From Actinomycetes bacterium (GTDB lineage Bacteria; Actinomycetota; Actinomycetes; Propionibacteriales; Nocardioidaceae), in NCBI GenBank assembly GCA_023252095.1, contig JAHEXN010000120.1, forward strand, positions 1 through 9,153: a stretch of 9,153 bases of DNA, given 5' to 3'. Positions 1-6,208 of this stretch are shown one piece after another. Each line of letters begins with the position of its first letter. Positions within the stretch are counted from its first letter, which is position 1. The translations under genes and the position numbers were made by a program. The notes beneath the pieces were generated by a model. It ran no database searches. It saw nothing but the letters and a program-made list of their open reading frames with translations, and was not told the origin of the DNA.

Positions 1-1013
1 GTGCCCCGCTGGGCCGGCCGGCCCGGCCGCTGTCGCTGCGCGGCATCGTCACCGAGCTGCGCAAGGCGGCCGACGACCCCGATCCCGAGGTCCGGGCGTC
101 GGCCGCGAGCCTGCTGGCGCGCATCGCCCGCAGCGACGCGGGTCGCGCCCGCGCCGCGCATCCCGACACGTGGTGGGGGTTGGCCGACCTCACGGTCTCC
201 GACGTGCCGCTGCGCGACCCGGAGCAGCCGCTGGGCCTGTCGGGCTCCAGCCTGACCAGCATCACGGGATGCTCGCTCAAGTGGTTTCTCGCCAGCGAGG
301 CCCAGGGGTCGCGCGGCTCCACCACGGCCCAGGGCTTCGGCCTCGTGGTCCATGCGGTCGCGGCCGACGTCGTCCGCCGCGGCCTGGAGCAGCCCAGCGT
401 CGCCGAGCTGCAGGGCCACCTCGACGCGGTGTGGCACCGACTCGGCCACGAGACCGCCTGGATCAGCGAGCGTGAGAAGGCCGACGCCCACCAGGCGCTC
501 GTCCGCTTCGCCACCTGGCACGTCAGCCACGGCCGCACGCCGATCGCGGCCGAGCACGAGTTCACCGCCGAGCTACAGATCGACGGTGAGCCCGTCGTGC
601 TTCGCGGGTCGATGGACCGGGTCGAGCTCGACGCCGACGGCCGGGTCCACGTCGTGGACTTCAAGAACAGCAAGCACGCGCCGTCGGCCGCGGAGGTCAC
701 CGAGCACCCGCAGCTCGGCGTCTACACTCTCGCGGTGCGCACGGCTGGCGTGGACGGCCACCACAACGTCGGCGGCAGCGAGCTTGTGCAGCTGCGCATC
801 CCCGAGGGGGCGAAGGCCCCCGACGCCCCCAAGGTGCAGCGCCAGCCCGCGCCGGTCGAGGAGGGGGAGTTCTTCGTGCACGACCTGATGCGCCGGGCAG
901 TCCGCACGATGCGTTCCGAGAACCTCGCCGCCACCCCTGCAACCTGCACGTTCTGCGAGTTCGACGCGGTCTGCCCGGCCAAGACCACCTTCACGATCGG
1001 GTCGGACCGGTGA
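1..1013 (+). CDS. adnA: AdnA subunit of AdnAB helicase-nuclease, C-terminal part (5' end outside window)
   Basis: The reading frame is open from base 3 with no credible start, so this is the last ~336 residues of a larger protein. A basic and helical linker (to about position 180) leads into a RecB/AddB-type nuclease domain. Its PD-(D/E)XK core is visible: GSMDRVE (Asp codon at 615), VVDFK (Asp at 657, Lys at 663) and a QLGVY motif after it. Four cysteines bracket the domain: GCSLKW (Cys at 270) and C-x2-C-x5-C near the C-terminus (945, 954, 972). This is the arrangement of AddB-type [4Fe-4S] nucleases. Known AdnA is about 1,050 aa with an N-terminal UvrD-like motor; the motor lies upstream of the window. 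The stop overlaps the adnB start (GTGA), implying translational coupling and equimolar subunits. Role inferred from the family: ATP-driven resection of DNA double-strand ends for recombination. The adnA assignment rests on gene order, the Fe-S cysteines and the downstream AdnB-like partner. Confidence 0.92.
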   Translation, partial: APLGRPARPLSLRGIVTELRKAADDPDPEVRASAASLLARIARSDAGRARAAHPDTWWGLADLTVSDVPLRDPEQPLGLSGSSLTSITGCSLKWFLASEAQGSRGSTTAQGFGLVVHAVAADVVRRGLEQPSVAELQGHLDAVWHRLGHETAWISEREKADAHQALVRFATWHVSHGRTPIAAEHEFTAELQIDGEPVVLRGSMDRVELDADGRVHVVDFKNSKHAPSAAEVTEHPQLGVYTLAVRTAGVDGHHNVGGSELVQLRIPEGAKAPDAPKVQRQPAPVEEGEFFVHDLMRRAVRTMRSENLAATPATCTFCEFDAVCPAKTTFTIGSDR

Positions 1014-4000
1014 CCGGCGCGATCCGGGACGTCGATCACCTCTGCGAGGTCCTGGAGATCCCGTTCAGCCCCGAGCAGCGCGCGGCGATCACGGCTCCGC
1101 GCGAAGGCACCTACTCGATCATCGCGGGGGCCGGCTCGGGCAAGACGGCCGTCATGGCCGCTCGCGTCGTCTGGCTCGTGGGCCACGTCGGTGTCGACCC
1201 TGAGCGGGTCCTCGGCCTCACCTTCACGGCCAAGGCCGCCGGCGAGCTCGCCGGACGGGTGCGGGAGTCGCTGCGCCGGGTTCCCGATCTCGAGCACGGG
1301 GTCATGCACGGCGGGGGCGAGCCCACCGTCTCGACGTACCACGCGTTCGCGGGCCGCCTGATCGCCGAGCACGGCCTGCGGCTGGGCCTCGAGCCTGATC
1401 TCGAGGTGTTGACCGACGCCCGACGGCACCAGCTGGTGGTCCGCATGCTGCGCGCGGTCGACGAGCCGCTGCAGCACGTCTCGACCCACCTGCCGAGCCT
1501 GGTCGCCGACGTCCTCGCGCTCGACGGCCAGCTGTCCGAGCACCTCGTCGAGCCGGCGGAGCTGCGCGCCTTCGACCACGACGTCGTGCTCGAGATGCAG
1601 AGCCAGCCCAAGGTCCTCAAGATGCACACCGACATCGCGAGCACCGCGCTGAAGCGCACCGAGCTGAGTCACCTCGTCGAGCGGTACCGCACTGCCAAGG
1701 CCGATGCCGGGGTCATGGACTTCTCCGACCAGATGGCCTGGGGCACCCGCCTGGCCCAGCTGCCCGAGGTCGCCGCCGAGCTGGGGGACCGGTTCGACGT
1801 CGTGCTGCTCGACGAGTACCAGGACACCTCGGTCGCTCAGCGCGACCTGCTCGCAGCGCTGTTCCAGGGTCGGGTCACGGCCGTGGGCGACCCGGCGCAA
1901 GGGATCTACGGCTGGCGGGGCGCCGCCACGGGCAACCTCGAGGGCTTCATCGAGCAGTTCACGCCCGCCGAAGTGCTGCCCACCGAGCCGTTCAGCCTGG
2001 CGGTGAGCCGGCGGTGCGGGCACCGCATCATCGACCTTGCGGGCCACGTCGCACGCGAGTTCTACGCCGAGTCCAGCGTCGTCCGTCCGCTCGCGGCGGC
2101 CCCGAGCAACCCGGAGGGCGAGGTCACTGTCGCCCTTCATCCGACCGTGCTCGACGAGGTCGAAGCGGTCGCCGACGCGGTGGTCGAGGCCGGTCGTCGG
2201 CATGACCCGCCGGTCTGGAGCGAGATCGGCGTCCTCGTCCGCACCAAGAACGAGAACGCCGAGATCGTCCAGGCCCTGCGCTCGCGCGACGTGCCGGTCG
2301 AGATCGTCGGCCTGACCGGTCTGCTCGCCCAGCCGGAGGTGCTCGACGTCGTCTCGGTCCTTGAGGTGCTCGACGACATGACCGCCAACCCGTCGATGCT
2401 GCGGCTCCTGGCCGGCCCCCGGTGGCGGGTGGGCGACCGCGACCTGGCCCTGCTCGGGCGCCGGGCACGTCGCCTCGCCGAGTCGCACCACGAGGGCGAC
2501 GACCCCGACGCGGGCGACCTCGACGCCGTGCTCGCCGCCGACCTGGACCGCGCCACGACGGGCGTCGACCCCACGGAGGTCGTCTCGCTCGCCGAGGCCG
2601 TCGCCGACCTGGGCGGCGGTCCGTACTCCGCAGAGGCGCGGCGCCGTTTCGCCGACGTGGCCGCCTTCCTCGCCCGCCTGCGCCGTTTCGTGCACGAACC
2701 TCTGACCGACCTGGTCCACCGCGTCGTGCGCGAGCTCCAGCTCGATGTCGAGCTCGACGTCGCCGGGATCGGCACCGACACGCTCTCGCTGCTGCACGAG
2801 GCAGTCGCCGGCTACGCCTCGAACGATCCCCACGCCTCGCTCGGCGGACTCATGGCCTACCTCTCGGCCGAGCGCGAGCACGCGGACGGTCTCGATGTCA
2901 GCACGCCCTCACAGGCCAACTCGGTCAAGGTCCTCACGGTGCACAAGGCCAAGGGGCTGGAGTACGACGAGGTCTTCGTCCCGTTCCTGGCCGACGGCGT
3001 GTTCCCTTCACGCACGGCCCGCAGCCGGTGGACGTCGGTGGCCTCAGCCCTGCCCACGGCCCTGCGGGGCGACGGCGGGACGCTGGCCGACCTCCACGAC
3101 TTCACGACCTCTGGCGACAAGGAGTACCGGGCCGCGACACTGCGCGAGTCGTACCTCGAGGAGGTGCGGCTGGCCTATGTCGCCCTCACGCGCGCGAAGT
3201 CGCGTCTGCACCTCAGCGGCCACCGCTGGGGGCGTACGCAGAAGCGGCCCCGCGACCCGTCGCCGTTCCTCGCCGATGCCGCGGTATGGCTCGCCGAGCG
3301 CGGCGGCGAGCCTATGGTCTGGGCGCCCGAGGTGGCCGACGGCGAGACCAACCCGCTGGTCGACGACGTCGCGTTCGCGTGGCCGCATCCCGTGGTCGGC
3401 ATGGAGCAGCGCCGAGCGTTCGCGGCGGAGGTCCGCGCCGCGCTCGACTCCGCAGAGCCGGCCGAGCTCCACGCGTCGCACGTCGACCTCGCGGAGGAGC
3501 TGGAGCTCGTGCTCGCCCAGGCTGAGCGCGCTGAAAGCACGGTCGTCGAGGTCACCCTGCCGTCAACCCTGTCGGCGACCCAGACACTCTCGCTCGTCGG
3601 CGACGAGGCGGCCTTCGTGCGCGACCTGGCTCGGCCCATGCCGCGCCGGCCCTCGGCGGCTGCCCGCTTCGGCACTGCCTTCCACGCCTGGGTCGAGCAG
3701 CAGATCCCGGTCAACGCCCAGCCCTCGTTCCTCGACCCGTCCGACCTGCCTGGTGCCGAGACCGAGGTGGTCGACGACGCCGAGCTCGCCGCGCTGATGC
3801 AGGCCTTCGCCGCGGGACCGTTCGCCGATCGCACGGCGTTCTCCGTCGAGGAGGCGTTCTCGATCCAGCTCGGCGCCCAGCGACTGATCGGCCGCATCGA
3901 CGCCGTCTTCCCCGCGAGGCGTGCGGACGGCACCGACGGCTTCGAGATCGTCGACTGGAAGACCAACCGTACGAAGAGCGCCGACCCGCTCCAGCTGGCG

Positions 4001-4195
4001 GTCTACCGCGTGGCGTGGGCCGAGCAGCACGGGATCGACCCTGCCCGTGTCGTCGGCTCGTTCCACTACGTCCGCCTCGGCGAGACCGTCACCTACGACG
4101 ACCTGCCCGGCCGTGACGAGCTCGAGCGGATCCTTGCGGGCGAGGCGCCCGTTCAGTCGGTGAGCAGCCCGGCCACACGCGCCGGCTCTGCGTAG
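1010..4195 (+). CDS. adnB: AdnB subunit of AdnAB: UvrD-like helicase with RecB-family nuclease
   Basis: Complete 1,061-aa protein, close to known AdnB (~1,100 aa). All superfamily 1A helicase motifs are present: Q motif (PFSPEQ, Q23), Walker A GAGSGKT (40-46), Ia LTFTAKAAGELAGRV, Ib STYHAF, Walker B DEYQD (268-272), III VGDPAQGIYGWRGA (292-305), V VHKAKGLE (644-651) and VI YVALTRAK with R728 as likely arginine finger. The C-terminal nuclease shows FHAW (H892), GRID (D964) and DWKTN (D982, K984), followed by Q..YR. Motor and nuclease both look intact. It lacks the Fe-S cysteine set seen in its partner. The GTG start overlaps the adnA stop by 4 nt and immediately precedes MTGAIRD; a motif-proximal start this close to the Q motif is normal. 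It acts in the cytoplasm with AdnA as a heterodimer that unwinds and degrades DNA from double-strand breaks. A single-subunit PcrA/UvrD is ruled out by the length and the nuclease domain. Confidence 0.95.
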   Translation: MTGAIRDVDHLCEVLEIPFSPEQRAAITAPREGTYSIIAGAGSGKTAVMAARVVWLVGHVGVDPERVLGLTFTAKAAGELAGRVRESLRRVPDLEHGVMHGGGEPTVSTYHAFAGRLIAEHGLRLGLEPDLEVLTDARRHQLVVRMLRAVDEPLQHVSTHLPSLVADVLALDGQLSEHLVEPAELRAFDHDVVLEMQSQPKVLKMHTDIASTALKRTELSHLVERYRTAKADAGVMDFSDQMAWGTRLAQLPEVAAELGDRFDVVLLDEYQDTSVAQRDLLAALFQGRVTAVGDPAQGIYGWRGAATGNLEGFIEQFTPAEVLPTEPFSLAVSRRCGHRIIDLAGHVAREFYAESSVVRPLAAAPSNPEGEVTVALHPTVLDEVEAVADAVVEAGRRHDPPVWSEIGVLVRTKNENAEIVQALRSRDVPVEIVGLTGLLAQPEVLDVVSVLEVLDDMTANPSMLRLLAGPRWRVGDRDLALLGRRARRLAESHHEGDDPDAGDLDAVLAADLDRATTGVDPTEVVSLAEAVADLGGGPYSAEARRRFADVAAFLARLRRFVHEPLTDLVHRVVRELQLDVELDVAGIGTDTLSLLHEAVAGYASNDPHASLGGLMAYLSAEREHADGLDVSTPSQANSVKVLTVHKAKGLEYDEVFVPFLADGVFPSRTARSRWTSVASALPTALRGDGGTLADLHDFTTSGDKEYRAATLRESYLEEVRLAYVALTRAKSRLHLSGHRWGRTQKRPRDPSPFLADAAVWLAERGGEPMVWAPEVADGETNPLVDDVAFAWPHPVVGMEQRRAFAAEVRAALDSAEPAELHASHVDLAEELELVLAQAERAESTVVEVTLPSTLSATQTLSLVGDEAAFVRDLARPMPRRPSAAARFGTAFHAWVEQQIPVNAQPSFLDPSDLPGAETEVVDDAELAALMQAFAAGPFADRTAFSVEEAFSIQLGAQRLIGRIDAVFPARRADGTDGFEIVDWKTNRTKSADPLQLAVYRVAWAEQHGIDPARVVGSFHYVRLGETVTYDDLPGRDELERILAGEAPVQSVSSPATRAGSA

Positions 4196-4713
4196 GCCTC
4201 GGCGAGCGACGCCACCGTCTCGTGGGCGTTCAGGCCGCTCGGGTTCGGCACGACCCAGAGCGCGGCTCCGGCGAGGTCGTGCGGTTGTCGGCCCGGCGTC
4301 GCGCGGCGCTCGCCGAAGGCCGTGCGGTACGACGTGATGCCGGCGACCGCCACCACCGCAGGGCGCCGTTCGGCGACAAGCTGCTCGAGCCGTTCACGAC
4401 CCGCGCGCAGCTCCTCGTCGTCCAGCTCGTCGGCGCGGGCTGACGCGCGCGGCACGAGATTCGTGATGCCGACCCCGGCGGCCTCGAGCTCGGACCGGGC
4501 CTCGTCAGCGGTGAGCGAGTCGATGATGCCGGCGGCCCGCAGGGCGGGGTAGAAGCGGTTGCCGGCGCGGGCGAAGTGCAGACCCGTGGCCGCACTAACC
4601 AGTCCAGGGTTGATCCCGACGAACAGCAGCCTGAGCGGGTCGGGCAGGAGGTCCTCGATCGTGCGACCCGCGAACGACTCCAGCTCTGCGCGGGACCATC
4701 GGGACGTGCTCAC
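4153..4713 (-). CDS. mug: Mismatch-specific uracil/thymine DNA glycosylase (Mug/TDG family)
   Basis: 186-aa protein (E. coli Mug is 168 aa). Both family motifs are present: FVGINPGL (residues 31-38, catalytic-type Asn35 of the GINPG loop) and the intercalation/wedge loop VPNPSGLNAH (155-164, NPSGLN). Between them is the family stretch ARAGNRFYPALRAAGI. Family function: hydrolytic removal of U or T opposite G, and of ethenocytosine, leaving an abasic site for base-excision repair in the cytoplasm. The frame stays open far upstream, but I choose the GTG at 4713 because MSTSRWSRAELESF sits just before the conserved core and a TAGGCT -10-like hexamer lies 7 nt upstream of it. There is no Shine-Dalgarno, so the mRNA may be leaderless. 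Its 3' end overlaps the 3' end of adnB by 43 bp in convergent orientation. It is divergent from nudC. Confidence 0.91.
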   Translation of the reverse strand: MSTSRWSRAELESFAGRTIEDLLPDPLRLLFVGINPGLVSAATGLHFARAGNRFYPALRAAGIIDSLTADEARSELEAAGVGITNLVPRASARADELDDEELRAGRERLEQLVAERRPAVVAVAGITSYRTAFGERRATPGRQPHDLAGAALWVVPNPSGLNAHETVASLAEAYAEPARVAGLLTD

Positions 4714-4720
4714 GGTCGCC

Positions 4721-4726
4721 AGCCTA
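4721..4726 (-). promoter_or_regulatory. Putative -10 hexamer (TAGGCT) for leaderless mug transcript
   Basis: Reading the minus strand, TAGGCT fits the actinobacterial -10 consensus TANNNT. It ends 7 nt before the mug GTG, the spacing expected if transcription starts on the first base of the start codon. No Shine-Dalgarno precedes the GTG, which agrees with a leaderless mRNA. No convincing -35 element is visible. Confidence 0.5.
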
Positions 4727-4752
4727 GGAACCCGCCGGTCGCGCCCGGGGAC

Positions 4753-4758
4753 TAGCCT
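4753..4758 (+). promoter_or_regulatory. Putative -10 hexamer (TAGCCT) for leaderless nudC transcript
   Basis: TAGCCT fits TANNNT and ends 6 nt before the nudC GTG at 4765, with no Shine-Dalgarno between. This is the classic geometry of a leaderless actinobacterial start. No good -35 is seen at 16-18 bp upstream. It lies only about 26 bp from the mug -10 on the other strand, so the two polymerases would compete or be co-regulated. Confidence 0.5.
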
Positions 4759-4764
4759 GACGCG

Positions 4765-5631
4765 GTGAGCCGATTCGCCTTCGACGGAGCCCGTCACGAC
4801 CGCGCCGCCCTGCACCGGGCCGACAGCCGTGACCTCGACGACGTCCGCGTCATGGTCCTGGGCGGCGAGCACGTCGCCACGGTCGACGGCCCGGCCCTGG
4901 CGTGGGTCACGCCGGCCGAGGCGCCCGAGGGGGAGTGGCTCTGGCTCGGTGAGCAGAACGGTCGCCGTCACGCCGCCGTAGTCGTCGACGGACGTGTTTC
5001 TGCCGACCTCCAGCCGGTCAGCATCCGGGTGCTCGCGCCGCAGCTGGACCCGGACGAGCTGTCCCTGGCGGTGCACGCCGTCGCGATCGCCCGGTGGCTC
5101 GCCTCGACACCGTTCTGCCCGCGGTGCGGCTCCCGCACCGAGGTGCAGCAGGCGGGTCACCTGCGCCACTGCCCCGAGTGCGGCGCGAGCCACTTCCCGC
5201 GCACCGACCCGGCCGTCATCATGCTCATCACCGACGACCAGGACCGGGCCCTGCTGGCCCGCAACCCCGCGTGGCCCGAGGGCCGGTTCTCGACGCTCGC
5301 CGGCTTCGTCGAGCCAGGGGAGTCGCTCGAGGACGCCGTGCGGCGCGAGGTGTTCGAGGAGGTCGGCGTGACCGTCGGCGAGGTCACCTATGGCGCGAGC
5401 CAGCCGTGGCCGTTCCCCGCAAGCCTCATGCTCGGCTTCTTCGGCAAGGCCACAGCCACCGACATCACGGTCGACCAGCAGGAGATCGCCGAGGCGGCCT
5501 GGATCACCCGCGACGAGCTCGTCGCCTACGGCGAGGCCGGCACGCTCCTGCTACCGCCCAGCGGCGTCTCGATCTCGAGCTGGCTCATCGAGACGTGGCT
5601 CGGTCAGGACCTCACAGCTGCCTGGTTCTGA
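4765..5631 (+). CDS. nudC: NAD(H) pyrophosphatase NudC (Nudix hydrolase, zinc-ribbon)
   Basis: 288-aa protein with the full NudC layout. The N-terminal domain (1 to ~105) is followed by a four-cysteine zinc ribbon (C118-x2-C121, C136-x2-C139), then the Nudix box G-x5-E-x7-REVFEEVGV (residues 180-202) and the NudC-specific SQPWPFP signature (212-218) that separates this family from other Nudix enzymes. The enzyme cleaves NADH (and NAD+) to NMN(H) plus AMP using Mg2+ or Mn2+ bound by the Nudix-box glutamates; family members also remove NAD caps from RNA 5' ends. It probably works as a cytoplasmic dimer. The GTG start is chosen because it gives the normal N-terminus (SRFAFDGA) and sits at leaderless spacing from a -10. 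The gene stops 6 nt from the convergent DUF4235 gene. In M. tuberculosis nudC (Rv3199c) also lies near the adnAB genes (Rv3202c/Rv3201c), as I recall, so the neighbourhood is ancestral in actinobacteria. Confidence 0.95.
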   Translation: MSRFAFDGARHDRAALHRADSRDLDDVRVMVLGGEHVATVDGPALAWVTPAEAPEGEWLWLGEQNGRRHAAVVVDGRVSADLQPVSIRVLAPQLDPDELSLAVHAVAIARWLASTPFCPRCGSRTEVQQAGHLRHCPECGASHFPRTDPAVIMLITDDQDRALLARNPAWPEGRFSTLAGFVEPGESLEDAVRREVFEEVGVTVGEVTYGASQPWPFPASLMLGFFGKATATDITVDQQEIAEAAWITRDELVAYGEAGTLLLPPSGVSISSWLIETWLGQDLTAAWF

Positions 5632-5637
5632 CGAACG

Positions 5638-5952
5638 TCAGTCGCCGGGCCACTCGCCGGTCCACTTCTGGAACAGTCGGGCACCACCGCGGTCGATGAG
5701 CGCCTTCACGACGGAGTAGATCGCTCCCTGGGCCAGGGCCGCGATCACGATCTTGCGGAGCCGGTACTCCGACTGCAGCGGCTTCGGCGGATCGTCGGTG
5801 CTCTGCGGGTCGACCCGCTTCCACACCTGCTGGAAGATCTGGCTGGCCACCAGGCCGCCGAGGATGCTCGCCGCCAGGCCCCAGGGTCGGTACAGGATCT
5901 TGGCGGTCTTGCTGCCGCCACCTGTCTGGCTGACCTGCTTCGATGAGCTCAT
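5638..5952 (-). CDS. Small DUF4235-type membrane protein
   Basis: 104-aa protein of unknown function. A polar, Ser/Gln/Gly-rich N-terminus (1-17) is followed by a first hydrophobic segment (about 22-42, with RPWGLAASILGGLVASQIF), a short hydrophilic loop rich in D, P and K (48-62), and a second segment (about 67-85, KIVIAALAQGAIYSVVKAL), then a basic C-terminal tail. This length, the paired helices and the LAQGAIYSVVKAL..RGGARLF wording match the actinobacterial DUF4235 family. The frame is open further upstream to 6081, but the ATG at 5952 is preceded by AGAGGA with a 5-nt spacer, which fixes the start; the upstream extension would run into the tRNA terminator. It probably sits in the inner membrane. 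No biochemical role can be assigned. It lies downstream of tRNA-His on the same strand and ends 6 nt from the nudC stop, with no room for separate terminators. Confidence 0.8.
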   Translation of the reverse strand: MSSSKQVSQTGGGSKTAKILYRPWGLAASILGGLVASQIFQQVWKRVDPQSTDDPPKPLQSEYRLRKIVIAALAQGAIYSVVKALIDRGGARLFQKWTGEWPGD

Positions 5953-5957
5953 CGGGA

Positions 5958-5963
5958 TCCTCT
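5958..5963 (-). promoter_or_regulatory. Shine-Dalgarno (AGAGGA) fixing the DUF4235 start
   Basis: The minus strand reads AGAGGA, then 5 nt, then ATG. This is a good ribosome binding site. It favours the 104-aa protein over the longer open frame that begins at 6081. Confidence 0.75.
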
Positions 5964-6047
5964 CGGTTGCTGATGGTTCAAGTCCATCCTGCTCCCGGTC
6001 CGGGGAATGCACGACCTGAGCGCCGCGAGGACCGCCGGGGAAATGCA

Positions 6048-6079
6048 GAACGGTCCTGGCGTACTCGCCAGGACCGTTC
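6048..6079 (-). terminator. Strong hairpin downstream of tRNA-His, probable terminator
   Basis: A perfect inverted repeat pairs 6048-6061 with 6066-6079 (14 bp, TACT loop on the + strand). It begins 3 nt beyond the encoded CCA of the tRNA, the usual place for a tRNA terminator. The bases that follow on the minus strand (TGCATTTCC) hold only a short T run, so it is not a textbook Rho-independent terminator, though U-poor hairpin terminators are commonly proposed in actinobacteria. It may also protect the tRNA precursor 3' end or insulate the DUF4235 gene. Confidence 0.7.
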
Positions 6080-6082
6080 ACA

Positions 6083-6158
6083 TGGGGTGGACGACGGGAC
6101 TTGAACCCGCGACCACCGGCACCACAAGCCGGGGCTCTACCAACTGAGCTACGCCCAC
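6083..6158 (-). tRNA. tRNA-His (anticodon GTG)
   Basis: The minus strand folds into a complete cloverleaf. Acceptor GTGGGCG pairs with CGTCCAC (one G-T). U8 A9 are followed by the D arm GCTC..GAGC with GG in the loop, the anticodon arm CCGGC/GCCGG with loop TTGTGGT (anticodon GTG at 6125-6123), a 5-nt variable loop and the T arm GCGGG-TTCAAGT-CCCGT. The discriminator is C73 and CCA is encoded (6085-6083). The base just before the acceptor (6159) is G on the minus strand, giving the G-1:C73 pair that is the identity element for histidyl-tRNA synthetase. G-1 would be kept by RNase P. The tRNA lies 50 nt downstream of the orn stop on the same strand. Confidence 0.97.
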
Positions 6159-6194
6159 CACGCGCCCCGGGCTGGACCCGGAACGGCGAGGTAG

Positions 6195-6200
6195 AGCATA
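6195..6200 (-). promoter_or_regulatory. Possible -10 (TATGCT) for tRNA-His
   Basis: TATGCT on the minus strand matches the -10 consensus well and lies about 36 nt upstream of the mature tRNA 5' end, just past the orn stop. A start near 6188 would leave a short 5' leader for RNase P. No clear -35 is visible at the proper distance. Read-through from orn is an alternative source of transcript. Confidence 0.45.
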
Positions 6201-6208
6201 GCGCAGGG

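Noticed and set aside
180..1013. A separate 277-aa nuclease gene starting at TTG 180
   Set aside because: The frame is open upstream to the window edge and continues the AdnA linker (SLRGIVTELRKAADD..), so the gene is a truncated adnA, not a free-standing nuclease.
722..2881. A 719-codon open frame on the minus strand, antisense to adnA/adnB
   Set aside because: It lies opposite two genes with complete family motifs. Long antisense frames are expected in DNA with this GC content and codon bias, and the translation (rich in R, G, H, V and D) shows no domain.
2422..3525. A 367-codon plus-strand frame inside adnB
   Set aside because: Frame-shifted shadow of adnB, mostly Arg, Pro, Gly and Ala; the true frame has helicase motifs V and VI here.
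4714..5193. Extending mug upstream to give a 346-aa minus-strand protein
   Set aside because: The extra N-terminus would lie entirely opposite nudC coding sequence and lacks conserved features; the GTG at 4713 matches family length and a -10 spacing.
5953..6081. Longer start for the DUF4235 protein at 6081
   Set aside because: It would begin inside the tRNA-His terminator hairpin; the ATG at 5952 has a good Shine-Dalgarno and family-like length.
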